A stretch of 43,050 nt of DNA, taken from assembly GCA_019244235.1 (NCBI GenBank), contig JAFASY010000314.1, positions 1 through 43,050 of the forward strand. The letters are read 5' to 3'. The notes under the pieces were generated by a model. It was given only the letters and a program-made list of their open reading frames with translations, was not told the origin of the DNA and did no database searches. Of the stretch, positions 33,500 through 42,341 are shown piece by piece; position 1 is the first letter of the stretch, and each line of letters starts with the position of its first letter. Source of the DNA: Chroococcidiopsidaceae cyanobacterium CP_BM_ER_R8_30. GTDB taxonomy: Bacteria > Cyanobacteriota > Cyanobacteriia > Cyanobacteriales > Chroococcidiopsidaceae. A program made the translations under genes and the position numbers.

Positions 33500-35283
33500 G
33501 AGGCACAAGTCCCATCATTGCATTCGATCAAAAAGCAACTCAGCAGCTCTCCACCCTGCGGCGCTTTTTGCAGTATCTCCGACCCTTTGGCAAAGAAATT
33601 CCAGTTGCCCTGACGCTGATTGCTATTGGTGCTGCCACGCAGTCGATTGGCCCCTTCTTAGTCGGCTGGTCGATTGATAATCTGATCCTGCGGGGAAATT
33701 TGCCGGGTTTGCTAGTGATGTTGGGGCTATTGTCTCTGATCTACATCCTGGGTATCTGGGCCATTCGAGGTCAGATTTTGCGGGTCGGTTGGATTATGCA
33801 ACGGCTACTGGCTCAACTGCGACAAGATATCTTCACCAAAATCCAAAGCCTACCTGTCAGCTTTTTCGATCGCAGCGAAGCGGGGGATCTGATGAGCCGC
33901 CTGTTGAACGATGTGAATACGGTCAATCAGGCATTTGGGCAGACAATTGCCCAAATGCTGGGTAATCTGTTCAGCTTGGTGGGCATTATCATCGCTATGC
34001 TTGCAATTGATCTCCAACTTGGCTTACTGAGCAATCTGGTCGTGCCGCTGATGATCTTCACAACTAGCTTATTTTCCCGCTGGGCCAGAGCTAGATTTCG
34101 CCTTACCCGGCAGACGATTGGTGAACTCTCCGCCAATCTGGAAGAAAGCATCGTCAGTGTCCGGGAGGCACAGGCATTTAACCGCACCCAACTCAATATT
34201 GCCGAGTTCGACCTGTTGAATGCTGCCAATCGCGATGCAAATGTTCAAGCAGTGGCAATTACTGCTGCATTTTTGCCGTCGATTGATTTTCTCAATACGC
34301 TGGCCACTGCTACAGTACTAGCCTATGGAGGCTATCTCGCAGTCACAGGAGCCGCTACCGTGGGGGTTGTGACTGCGTTTTTAATCTATGTCCAGCAATT
34401 CTTTCGCCCGATCCAAATTCTCAGCCAGTTTTATACGCAAGCTCAGTCTGCCATGGCAGGCTTAGAGCGGATCTTTCTGCTACTGGATGAACCCTCACAA
34501 CTCAATGATGCACCCAATGCTATTGAAATGCCATCGATTCAGGGTGAGGTAACGTTTGAGGATGTCGCCTTTGGATACACATCAAATCAGCTAGTGCTGA
34601 ACGGGGTAAATCTGCAAGCTCAGCCTGGACAGATGATAGCGTTGGTAGGACCTACTGGAGCGGGTAAAAGTACCATTATCAACCTGATTCTACGCTTCTA
34701 CGATGTGTCTGGCGGTGCAGTCAAAATTGATGGAATTGACGTACGTAGCGTGACACAGGCAAGTTTGCGCCGTCAAATCGGCATCGTTTTGCAAGATAAT
34801 ATTCTGTTCAGCGGGACTGTGGCAGAAAATATTGCCTTTGGCTGTCCCCATGCTGCACAAGTTGATATTGAAGCGGCTGCCCAGTTAGCTAACGTGCATG
34901 AGTTTATCACTTCATTACCGCAGGGATACATGACACAATTGGGAGAGCGGGGTGCTCCGCTGAGCCAGGGACAACAACAGCTTGTCAGCATTGCCCGGGC
35001 TGTATTAATTAATCCCCAAATTCTGATTCTCGATGAAGCGACCAGCAGCATTGATACTCGTACAGAAGCACTGGTGCAAGATGCGATCACCCGTTTGCTT
35101 CAAAAGTGCACTAGCTTCGTGATTGCCCACCGCCTTAGCACAGTCATCCGAGCCAATCAAGTTTTAGTCATTCAACAGGGACAAATTGTCGAGCAGGGTA
35201 CTCACACAGAACTACTTGCTCAACAGGGGGTCTATGCAAATCTCTATGCTCTGCAACTCGATGCAGCTTCAACGGGAGCGTAA
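33496..35283 (+). CDS. ABC exporter half-transporter (canonical-site subunit)
   Basis: The 595-residue partner has the same layout: six helices, then Walker A GPTGAGKST, Q loop IVLQDNILF, signature LSQGQQQL (Q replaces the second G) and Walker B ILILDEATSSIDTR with the catalytic Glu intact. In a heterodimer, its Glu faces the canonical LSGGQ of the first subunit to make one full site, leaving the other site degenerate. The start ATG overlaps the previous stop. It acts in the inner membrane; the substrate is unknown. Confidence 0.95.
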   Translation: MRGTSPIIAFDQKATQQLSTLRRFLQYLRPFGKEIPVALTLIAIGAATQSIGPFLVGWSIDNLILRGNLPGLLVMLGLLSLIYILGIWAIRGQILRVGWIMQRLLAQLRQDIFTKIQSLPVSFFDRSEAGDLMSRLLNDVNTVNQAFGQTIAQMLGNLFSLVGIIIAMLAIDLQLGLLSNLVVPLMIFTTSLFSRWARARFRLTRQTIGELSANLEESIVSVREAQAFNRTQLNIAEFDLLNAANRDANVQAVAITAAFLPSIDFLNTLATATVLAYGGYLAVTGAATVGVVTAFLIYVQQFFRPIQILSQFYTQAQSAMAGLERIFLLLDEPSQLNDAPNAIEMPSIQGEVTFEDVAFGYTSNQLVLNGVNLQAQPGQMIALVGPTGAGKSTIINLILRFYDVSGGAVKIDGIDVRSVTQASLRRQIGIVLQDNILFSGTVAENIAFGCPHAAQVDIEAAAQLANVHEFITSLPQGYMTQLGERGAPLSQGQQQLVSIARAVLINPQILILDEATSSIDTRTEALVQDAITRLLQKCTSFVIAHRLSTVIRANQVLVIQQGQIVEQGTHTELLAQQGVYANLYALQLDAASTGA

Positions 35284-35418
35284 TTGAAGGGTCGCTGACA
35301 CCAGGGGCAATCAACAAAATATAGACCAAAAATAGCGTGAGAGAAATTGCCAGTCTGCTTAAACACAACTGACTTTGGGCAGAAAATCTTTCTATCGCGA
35401 GAGATTGCAGTTAAGGAA

Positions 35419-37173
35419 TTATGGTTCCTCAAACAAGCGATCGCCCCGATGCAAGCGATAGGCCATTTGATAGGTTTGCTCCTGCGATCGCATAGTTGGG
35501 GCATGAGCTGCTAGATAACGCGCGGTTGCCACCAGCACATGCACACCTTCCGGTGTATCACCTAAGTTGGTATACAGTCTGAATGCCGCTTCCATTGACT
35601 GAATCACATGAAAGTCACGATTCTCACGCAGCATAAGTTTACCCAGCAGTGCCATGAGTCGCTGGGGCTTGCCGCCGCTGTAAAGATATTGCGCTACCAG
35701 ACGTCCAGTTTCGTTCACCTGCTGCTGGCGGTTAAGTAACTCAGGCAATCGCTCGATGAGAAGCTCTGGCTCGGCAACGGTGTCTTGCGGATCTGGTAAC
35801 CGGGCAGGCGGCACATTGAGAAACCGATTGAGATACACACTCATAGCAGCATCGAACACACCGCGCAGCAAATCACCTGTTGGTACTCGCTGTAAGCCTT
35901 GCTGCACTGCATTGGCAAACGTAAAGGGATGATGCGCCGTGTTCCAGTCACCATGGTCGTTGTTGGTGTGGAACCGAGCCACTCGCAGAGCAGCGGCATA
36001 GGTAACAGTTGCGGCTAATTGCTCCTCTGTGCAGCCCGTTCGTAGGGCGTTGAGCAACCTATCTGCAATTGCCTGTGCATCCTCACTCAATAGAATCGGC
36101 AATAAGTCTGCTTGTCCACTCCAGCTTCCCCGATGGGAGTGCCCAGTTTCCAGCACAGCAGGCAACTGCTCAAATGCAGATTCTAAGATTACCACCAAAT
36201 CGATTGGGTAGCGCCATGCACTCGACTCTTCCATACGAGTTGCACTTGCTAAACCAGCCACCAAACTTGCCAGTACGAGTTCTGCCTCCTGCCAATTCAC
36301 AAGATCCAGCGCTTCGAGAGCTTTGTTGATAAAATCCAACATATGCCCTCCGTCTAGGTAGCGGTGATCGGTAGCAGCCGCAAACAGCATCTCGGCAATT
36401 TGTGTGCGGGGTACCCCCACCCGCACTGCCGTCACCAAACAGCGCTCTGCAGCTTCTCGATCGCGCCGTTCAATAAACTGGCGAAACCAAGTTTTCAAAG
36501 TCTGGAAATCAACCGCAGCATTGGGTAAGGGATGTACCAAAAAGTGAGGTGGTGCATCCGAGCTATCTCGCGCCACAGCAGAGAGCCCTTGATAAAGAGC
36601 CCGCGGGCGATCGTCGGCATTTAAGTAGGGCAGCAGATTTACAAGACATGTAAGAATGGTCAGTCCTGTATCCCATCCTGTTTTCGTGTAGCGCGTTCCA
36701 AACGTTAGCCCAACTTGAAACGGTTGTGTTGGAGCAACACCGAGATCTAGCAAAGCGATTACAGACTTTGCAATCACAAGCGAAATCCCCTGTTCTAAGC
36801 CATCCTGCAACCGTTGCTGCTGGTGAAATTGTGGATCAATTTGCGGCGATAGATCGATCCACACATCTCCATCGCGAATCTGTACGGGGAACGCTCGCAC
36901 ATCATCTGCCCAAGAGTCAAACGTCCCACCAGTAGCGAGATCGAAGCGGGCATAGTGCCAGGGACAAGTCACAATGCCGTCTTTGCACACACTGCCATGT
37001 AAGGGAAAGCCCATGTGCGGGCAGCGATTATCGATTGCATACACCTGATCGTCAACGTAGAACAACGCAATTGTCTGGTTACTCAGATGCACTAACAACT
37101 GACCTTTCGCTTGCAGCTCTGTAAGATTCGCGGCGCGGATGAGGGAGGTTGAGAGCTGTGTGATGTGAGTCAT
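35419..37173 (-). CDS. Rieske [2Fe-2S] protein fused to a large helical domain
   Basis: The 584-residue protein has an N-terminal Rieske ferredoxin-like domain with C51-x-H53 and C70-x2-H73 (CPHMGF, CPWHYARF) that binds a [2Fe-2S] cluster. The remaining roughly 470 residues are helical and repetitive, with a GVPRTQIAEMLFAAATDHRY motif and several histidines (ATDHRYLDGGH, AHHPF). I do not recognise a defined family for that part; it may be an oxidase or other oxidoreductase fed by the Rieske cluster. The gene is divergent from a SufR-like regulator, with 80 bases between the starts, and is probably under its control. Confidence 0.85.
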   Translation of the reverse strand: MTHITQLSTSLIRAANLTELQAKGQLLVHLSNQTIALFYVDDQVYAIDNRCPHMGFPLHGSVCKDGIVTCPWHYARFDLATGGTFDSWADDVRAFPVQIRDGDVWIDLSPQIDPQFHQQQRLQDGLEQGISLVIAKSVIALLDLGVAPTQPFQVGLTFGTRYTKTGWDTGLTILTCLVNLLPYLNADDRPRALYQGLSAVARDSSDAPPHFLVHPLPNAAVDFQTLKTWFRQFIERRDREAAERCLVTAVRVGVPRTQIAEMLFAAATDHRYLDGGHMLDFINKALEALDLVNWQEAELVLASLVAGLASATRMEESSAWRYPIDLVVILESAFEQLPAVLETGHSHRGSWSGQADLLPILLSEDAQAIADRLLNALRTGCTEEQLAATVTYAAALRVARFHTNNDHGDWNTAHHPFTFANAVQQGLQRVPTGDLLRGVFDAAMSVYLNRFLNVPPARLPDPQDTVAEPELLIERLPELLNRQQQVNETGRLVAQYLYSGGKPQRLMALLGKLMLRENRDFHVIQSMEAAFRLYTNLGDTPEGVHVLVATARYLAAHAPTMRSQEQTYQMAYRLHRGDRLFEEP

Positions 37174-37188
37174 ACTTTCTAAATAAAA

Positions 37189-37203
37189 ATCTTTAGAAAA
37201 GAT
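37189..37203. promoter_or_regulatory. Palindrome between the Rieske and SufR-like genes
   Basis: ATCTTT-AGA-AAAGAT is a perfect 6-bp inverted repeat in the 80-base divergent region, 15 bases from the Rieske start. It is a plausible operator for the neighbouring regulator. Confidence 0.45.
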
Positions 37204-37253
37204 CGTAGACAGGTTGGATTGACTTTGTAAAGGTTTTTCTTTAATTTCTTAAT

Positions 37254-37910
37254 ATGAAATCAAACAGCACCACATTAGGAACAGTTCGGACAAGACGGGC
37301 AATCGTTCACCTGCTTAAGCAAGCTGGAGCACTCGATTCTGCTACGCTGGCTGAACGGCTAGGCGTATCAGCAATGGCAGTACGGCAGCACTTGTACGCC
37401 CTGCAGTCTGAATGCCTTGTCACCTACACTGAAGAACCGCGCTCAATGGGTCGTCCGGCAAAGCTATGGCAGCTAACGCCAGCCGCGGACAAGTTCTTTC
37501 CCGATGGCTACGCCGAATTGACCTTGAGCTTGCTTCAGTCAGTAACTGAAGCGTTTGGTGTAGAGGGACTTGCTCGATTGTTGGAGGTGAGATCAAGCCA
37601 ACAGGTGGCGAATTATCAAGAACGCATGGGAGCGCAGGAAGAGGTACTCTCGAAACGACTAGTAGGCTTAGCAGCCCTGCGAACAGAGGAGGGCTACATG
37701 GCGGAGGTCGAAGCGTTACCCGATGGGTCGTTTTTGCTAATTGAGAACCACTGTCCTATCTGCGTGGCAGCAACGGCTTGTACGGGATTGTGCGATCGAG
37801 AACTTGAAGTGTTTCAAACGATACTGGGGCAAGGGGTTACGGTTGAGCGCACGGAACACATAGTAGCAGGTGATCGACGTTGTGTGTACCGGATGCAAGG
37901 CTCTGGTTGA
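37254..37910 (+). CDS. SufR-like iron-sulfur-sensing transcriptional regulator
   Basis: The 218-residue protein has an N-terminal winged-helix domain (LDSATLAERLGVSAMAVRQH, RSMGRPAKLWQLT) and a C-terminal sensing domain with cysteines C167, C170, C176, C180 and C210 (HCPICVAATACTGLC). The C167/C180/C210 spacing corresponds to the three conserved cluster ligands of cyanobacterial SufR (C164, C177, C205). SufR represses suf operons when its [4Fe-4S] cluster is loaded. This copy is not next to suf genes but divergent from a Rieske protein, so it may be a paralogue controlling that enzyme. Confidence 0.9.
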   Translation: MKSNSTTLGTVRTRRAIVHLLKQAGALDSATLAERLGVSAMAVRQHLYALQSECLVTYTEEPRSMGRPAKLWQLTPAADKFFPDGYAELTLSLLQSVTEAFGVEGLARLLEVRSSQQVANYQERMGAQEEVLSKRLVGLAALRTEEGYMAEVEALPDGSFLLIENHCPICVAATACTGLCDRELEVFQTILGQGVTVERTEHIVAGDRRCVYRMQGSG

Positions 37911-37936
37911 TATAACTCTGTCGAAGACTTCGCATC

Positions 37937-38428
37937 TCACTGTGCAGCAATCATTACACTGTTGGATTTAATCACTGCAAAAACTTCTTTTCCTTTCTTT
38001 AATCCCAGTTTGTCAGCTGATGTACGAGTCACAATCGAAACCAACTCTATATCAGGCGCGATCACCAAAGTGACTTCCGCATTGACGGCCCCTTTTACAA
38101 TTCGTTTCACTTTTGCTTTTAAGATGTTGCGGGCACTTATTTGTACGGCTTGTAAAGTTGCTGTATCTACTGTCTCGATTGCTTTTTCTTCTAAATCTTC
38201 AGAAGATTTGCTGGGGTTGACGGAGTCTTTAGCGTTGCTCCCGGAGGCTCTACGAGTGAGAACGTTGACATCAAGCAAGTCAGATGAGATGGATTGCCCT
38301 ATTTGGCGAATCATCTCCCTCAAGATTTCTGTTTTAGTACGCTGAGTTTGCTGACAAATCTGTTCGAGAATTCGTCGTTCTTCATTTGAGGATTGGAAAG
38401 TTATCCAGCCTTGCTCTTTTCTTGGCAT
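37937..38428 (-). CDS. Ribbon-helix-helix protein with TOBE/Mop molybdate-binding domain
   Basis: The 163-residue protein has an N-terminal ribbon-helix-helix-like region (QGWITFQSSNEERRILEQIC, then TKTEILREMIRQI), a polar linker, and a C-terminal TOBE/Mop domain (about 97-163; SARNILKAKVKRIVKGAVNA) that binds molybdate or tungstate. The gene is divergent from modA, and the 8-mer GTTGGTAT occurs three times in the shared promoter region. This arrangement suggests a molybdate-responsive regulator that replaces ModE. Related Mop proteins without DNA-binding domains act as molybdate stores. Confidence 0.88.
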   Translation of the reverse strand: MPRKEQGWITFQSSNEERRILEQICQQTQRTKTEILREMIRQIGQSISSDLLDVNVLTRRASGSNAKDSVNPSKSSEDLEEKAIETVDTATLQAVQISARNILKAKVKRIVKGAVNAEVTLVIAPDIELVSIVTRTSADKLGLKKGKEVFAVIKSNSVMIAAQ

Positions 38429-38445
38429 CGTAACCTACAAAATAG

Positions 38446-38536
38446 GTTGGTATAAAGTTGGTATGATGTTGCTTTGAATACTACTAATTCTAGCGATAGA
38501 TTAACGTTCTGACTGATTTAAGCTAACCATACCAAC
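38446..38536. promoter_or_regulatory. Triple GTTGGTAT repeat in the mod divergent promoter
   Basis: GTTGGTAT occurs at 38446-38453 and 38457-38464 (11 bases apart, one helical turn) and inverted as ATACCAAC at 38529-38536. The sites lie between the RHH-Mop gene and modA. Their spacing fits binding by a ribbon-helix-helix dimer. Confidence 0.6.
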
Positions 38537-38559
38537 CCTATTACCCCAATACAAGTCTG

Positions 38560-39357
38560 ATGAAACGAAGACACATTCTCGTTTTCTTAAGCGGATTAAT
38601 AGCAACACTACTACTGACGCTCGGTGTTAGGGTAGTCACACCCGTTGCAGCTAACGCCCAATCTACAACGCTTTTGGTCGCAGCCGCAGCCAGTCTGCAA
38701 GATGTCCTGCAAGAACTCGCTCCAATTTTTGAAAAATCCAGTCCCGGCATGAGCGTCAAATACAACTTTGCCGCGTCCGGATCGCTCCAGCTGCAAATCG
38801 AACAGGGCGCACCTGTTGACCTGTTCATTTCAGCTGGAACTAAACAAATGGATGCATTGCAGAAGCAAAATCTCATTGTGATCAATACCCGTCGCAACCT
38901 ACTGACAAATAGCTTGGTGCTGGTAGTGCCAAGTAACTCCCAGTTGGGGCTAACAGATTTCCGGCAATTAACAAACCCCAATGTCAAGAGAATTTCGGTA
39001 GGAGAGCCACGCAGCGTCCCGGCAGGACAGTATGCCGAACAAGTGTTTAAAAACTTGGGAATTCTGGCTCAACTGCAACCTAAGTTGGTTTACGGTAACT
39101 CTGTGCGCAATGTTTTAGCAACTGTTGAGAGTGGAAACGCTGATGCGGGAGTTGTCTATACAACTGATGCCAAAATTTCATCTAAAGTCAAACAAGTGGC
39201 AACCGCTCCCAGTAACTCGCACTCTCCCATCGTTTACCCAATGGCAGTCATTGCAGCTAGTCGCAACCAGGAAGCTGCCCGTGCCTACGCTCAATTCCTG
39301 ACCAGCAGCCAAGCTCAAGCTGTGTTTAAACGATACGGCTTTGGCATTGCTCAATAA
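38560..39357 (+). CDS. modA: Molybdate ABC transporter substrate-binding protein
   Basis: The 265-residue protein has a signal peptide (MKRRHILVFLSGLIATLL, cleavage near ANAQS) and a ModA fold: LVAAAASLQDVLQELAPIFE, YNFAASGSLQLQIEQGAPVD, LISAGTKQMDAL, and the late FKNLGI and AGVVYTTDAK segments. ModA binds molybdate or tungstate in the periplasm and hands it to the ModBC importer encoded 26 bases downstream. It is divergent from the RHH-Mop gene. Confidence 0.95.
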   Translation: MKRRHILVFLSGLIATLLLTLGVRVVTPVAANAQSTTLLVAAAASLQDVLQELAPIFEKSSPGMSVKYNFAASGSLQLQIEQGAPVDLFISAGTKQMDALQKQNLIVINTRRNLLTNSLVLVVPSNSQLGLTDFRQLTNPNVKRISVGEPRSVPAGQYAEQVFKNLGILAQLQPKLVYGNSVRNVLATVESGNADAGVVYTTDAKISSKVKQVATAPSNSHSPIVYPMAVIAASRNQEAARAYAQFLTSSQAQAVFKRYGFGIAQ

Positions 39358-39383
39358 AAACTGACTTTTTGTGCTTCGCTAGT

Positions 39384-41225
39384 ATGACTGCCGATTTTTC
39401 TCCATTGTGGATTTCTCTTAAAACCGCAGGGCTGGCAACCATTACGATCTTCTTTGCCGGGACTGCTGCTGCTTACTGGATGTTAGGCTACCGGGGGCGA
39501 TGGAAGCCAGTGATTGAGGGGATTTTTGTTGCTCCATTGATTTTGCCACCGACGGTTGTGGGTTTTTTACTCCTGCAACTGTTTGGTAGGAATGGTCCAC
39601 TGGGTCAATTGACGGCTCAATTTGATTTCACAGTTATCTTTACCTGGTATGCAGCAGCGATCGCGGCTACAGTTGTGGCGTTTCCCTTGATGTACAAAAC
39701 GACATTAGGGGCATTTGAACAAGTTGATCGGAGTCTGTTGCAAGTTGCCCAAACGCTTGGTGCATCAAAACGACACATCTTCTGGCGCGTACTACTCCCG
39801 CTTTCGGTTCCTGGTATTCTGGCTGGCACAACTCTGGCATTTGCACGAGCGTTAGGGGAGTTCGGTGCCACATTGATGCTAGCAGGAAATATTCCCGGTC
39901 AAACGCAAACTATTCCCATGGCAATTTACTTTGCGGTGGAAGCAGGAGCAATGGATGAGGCATGGATGTGGGCGATCATCATCATGACGATCTCATTGTC
40001 GGGCATTATTGCGGTCAATCTGTGGCAGAAGCAATATGAGCACAGAATTCAAGGAAATTCCTTCAGGGTAGTTGAAGCCAATGAACCTATAAACAGTAGA
40101 GTTCAAAGAATTCAAACCTCCCAAATTAAGCCCCAGTTATCTACTCTAGACCAGGGATTACTCGTTGATATTAAAAAACAACTGGCAAACTTTGCGCTCT
40201 CTACAGCTTTTACTGCTCAACAAGAAACATTAGGAATACTAGGTAGTTCAGGTTCTGGCAAGAGCATGACCCTTCGCTGTATTGCGGGAGTCGAAACGCC
40301 GAGCCTTGGGCGAATTGTCTTGAATGGTCGTACCTTGTTTGATTCACAGAAGCGAATTAATGTCCCCAGTCATCAACGCAAGGTCAGTTTAGTGTTTCAA
40401 AACTACGCCCTATTTCCTCACATGAGCGTGGCTCAGAATATTGCCTTTGGTTTGCAGCATTTACCCAAAACTGTGCGGTCACAACGGGTTAATCAACAGA
40501 TGGCATTGATGCAATTGCAGGCATTTGGCGATCGCTACCCGCATCAATTGTCAGGTGGACAACAGCAGCGGGTGGCGTTAGCAAGAGCACTCTCCACCGA
40601 ACCAGAAGCATTATTACTGGATGAACCATTTTCTGCATTGGATACCTATCTCCGTGCTCAAGTCGAGCGTCAACTGAGCGAAACTTTGGCTACCTATTCT
40701 GGTGTGACGTTATTCGTGACGCACAATTTAGAGGAAGCCTATCGGTTGTGCGAAAACTTGATGGTGATGTCAAGTGGTCAACCCATCGCCTTCGATTCTA
40801 AACATCGCATTTTTGAGCATCCCCGGACTCGGCATGTGGCTCAACTAACAGGATGCAAAAATTTTTCTCGTGCTGTTGCACTCAGCCGAGACACAATCGC
40901 AGCAACTGATTGGGGTATTAACCTGCAAGTTGTGGAAGCGATTCCTGATGGTTTAGCAGATGTGGGGATTCGTGCTCATCAGCTCAACATTACGCCCCAT
41001 CCTGACATAGGTTTGAATAATACATTTCCCTGCTGGTTGGCTGCAACTAGCGAAACCCCGCATCGAATGACACTCTTTTTGAAGTTAAATGCTGCACCTA
41101 CAAGTTCACAGGACTACCACATGCAGGCAGAAGTTTTCAAAGACAAGTGGCAAGCGATCAAGGATCACCCATTTCCCTGGTATGTGCGATTTGCTCCTCT
41201 GCGTCTAATGTTGATGGTCGGCTAA
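39384..41225 (+). CDS. modBC: Fused molybdate ABC permease-ATPase (ModBC)
   Basis: The roughly 613-residue protein joins a ModB permease (about residues 1-210, ending in helices around EAWMWAIIIMTISLSGI, with the conserved EFGATLMLAGNIPGQTQT loop) to a ModC ATPase. ModC motifs are Walker A LGSSGSGKSM, LVFQNYALFPHM, signature LSGGQQQRVALARAL and Walker B ALLLDEPFSALDT. The C-terminal region is a degenerate TOBE-type regulatory part. Such fusions are known in heterocystous cyanobacteria. The frame opens at a TTG (39369); I prefer the ATG at 39384, though no clear ribosome-binding site precedes either. Confidence 0.93.
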   Translation: MTADFSPLWISLKTAGLATITIFFAGTAAAYWMLGYRGRWKPVIEGIFVAPLILPPTVVGFLLLQLFGRNGPLGQLTAQFDFTVIFTWYAAAIAATVVAFPLMYKTTLGAFEQVDRSLLQVAQTLGASKRHIFWRVLLPLSVPGILAGTTLAFARALGEFGATLMLAGNIPGQTQTIPMAIYFAVEAGAMDEAWMWAIIIMTISLSGIIAVNLWQKQYEHRIQGNSFRVVEANEPINSRVQRIQTSQIKPQLSTLDQGLLVDIKKQLANFALSTAFTAQQETLGILGSSGSGKSMTLRCIAGVETPSLGRIVLNGRTLFDSQKRINVPSHQRKVSLVFQNYALFPHMSVAQNIAFGLQHLPKTVRSQRVNQQMALMQLQAFGDRYPHQLSGGQQQRVALARALSTEPEALLLDEPFSALDTYLRAQVERQLSETLATYSGVTLFVTHNLEEAYRLCENLMVMSSGQPIAFDSKHRIFEHPRTRHVAQLTGCKNFSRAVALSRDTIAATDWGINLQVVEAIPDGLADVGIRAHQLNITPHPDIGLNNTFPCWLAATSETPHRMTLFLKLNAAPTSSQDYHMQAEVFKDKWQAIKDHPFPWYVRFAPLRLMLMVG

Positions 41226-41288
41226 AATTAGTAAGGAAGCCTATGCTGTCATTAAATCCAGTGATGTGATGGTAGCAATTGATTAAAT

Positions 41289-41318
41289 TTGCCATATCTT
41301 TGTAAACCCCTATGGCAA
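41289..41318. other. Inverted repeat after modBC
   Basis: TTGCCATA (41289-41296) and TATGGCAA (41311-41318) form a perfect 8-bp stem with a 14-base loop, 63 bases after the modBC stop and before a convergent gene. No T tract follows, so termination is possible but weakly supported. Confidence 0.35.
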
Positions 41319-41361
41319 GTACAAATGTCAACCCCAATTCAACTCATAAAACCAATTGGCA

Positions 41362-42135
41362 CTATACTTTTGCCAAAAACTCGTTTGCCCAAGCTGTATC
41401 TTCCTTGGTCAGCGGCGGTTGAGGGGGTTGGGTATAATCGATAGCCAGATAATACCGACCCCGTTCATATACTCTTTCAAGAATGCCTTGCAGATTCAAT
41501 AAAGGCTCTTCCTCCCCAGTTTTCAAGGGCACGGGAAAACTAGGAATTTCCTGCCGAACGCTAAAGGCATAGAGTTGAGCCGAGGGACGGAGATCGCTCC
41601 AGCTAACCACAATCCGGTAATCCGATTTTGTTGCTCCTAGAATGGGCAGAGGTTGCCCGCCCCGCAGTAGGTCAATTTCCACAAGATGAGTGAAACTAGC
41701 TAACACTTGATTGCGCTTTCGTTCATATACCTGCCTCCCCTCACCTGCACGCTTATTTTTGGGTGATAAAACCTCGATTGCCGTGATTACTACCCCCGTT
41801 GCCACCTCTCGAATTTCGAGATATCGCTCTTGCACTTCTTCCGCCATCGGCAGTGTCACAGTGATTGGTTCAATGGGAGGGGTAAGCGTCGCAGTCGCAG
41901 AAGATTGGCTTTGCTCAGGCTGCTTGCCAACCACAGAAACATCTGGAATGCCAACCAGCAGACTGTCGTCCTCCCCACTGAAGTAAGTCCGTTTCTCGAT
42001 TGCAACCCTGTACTTCTCGCTTATATGCTCGCTTAAGTCGTCCGCAATTGCCACAATCAAACGGCTATGCACTTCCGACCATAGCTCAGAGTTTTCCAAA
42101 TATGGGTTCATTCCGGGAAAGGGCGATCGCATCAC
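41362..42135 (-). CDS. DUF4058 family protein
   Basis: The 257-residue protein matches DUF4058, common in cyanobacteria and planctomycetes. Family features are MRSPFPGMNPYLENSELWSE at the start, RTYFSGEDDSLLVGIPDVSV, YLEIREVATGVVITAIEVLS followed by PKNKRAGEGRQVYERKR, which is reminiscent of PD-(D/E)xK nuclease cores, and the final QPPLTKEDTAWA. No function is established. Confidence 0.92.
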   Translation of the reverse strand: MMRSPFPGMNPYLENSELWSEVHSRLIVAIADDLSEHISEKYRVAIEKRTYFSGEDDSLLVGIPDVSVVGKQPEQSQSSATATLTPPIEPITVTLPMAEEVQERYLEIREVATGVVITAIEVLSPKNKRAGEGRQVYERKRNQVLASFTHLVEIDLLRGGQPLPILGATKSDYRIVVSWSDLRPSAQLYAFSVRQEIPSFPVPLKTGEEEPLLNLQGILERVYERGRYYLAIDYTQPPQPPLTKEDTAWANEFLAKV

Positions 42136-42341
42136 TAAACCCTAAGTAGACACTGCTTCTCTTGACCTTTTTTCATCTTCATTATCGCCGCATTTTTCTT
42201 ATGATATATCTTGATTCCAAATCAATGAATCGCGTTGCAAGTCCTGTTTTGTCTCTAAAACATTATTAGTTCAACTAGAGACTCTTCTAAGCTAACTATT
42301 TTGTCCTTAGATCGGCGTAGCTAGTCGGCTTTAAGGTACTT
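42136..42341. other. Gene-free interval
   Basis: This AT-rich stretch lies between the DUF4058 and FGE-like genes, both on the minus strand, and holds the promoter of DUF4058. No repeat or RNA is visible. Confidence 0.4.
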
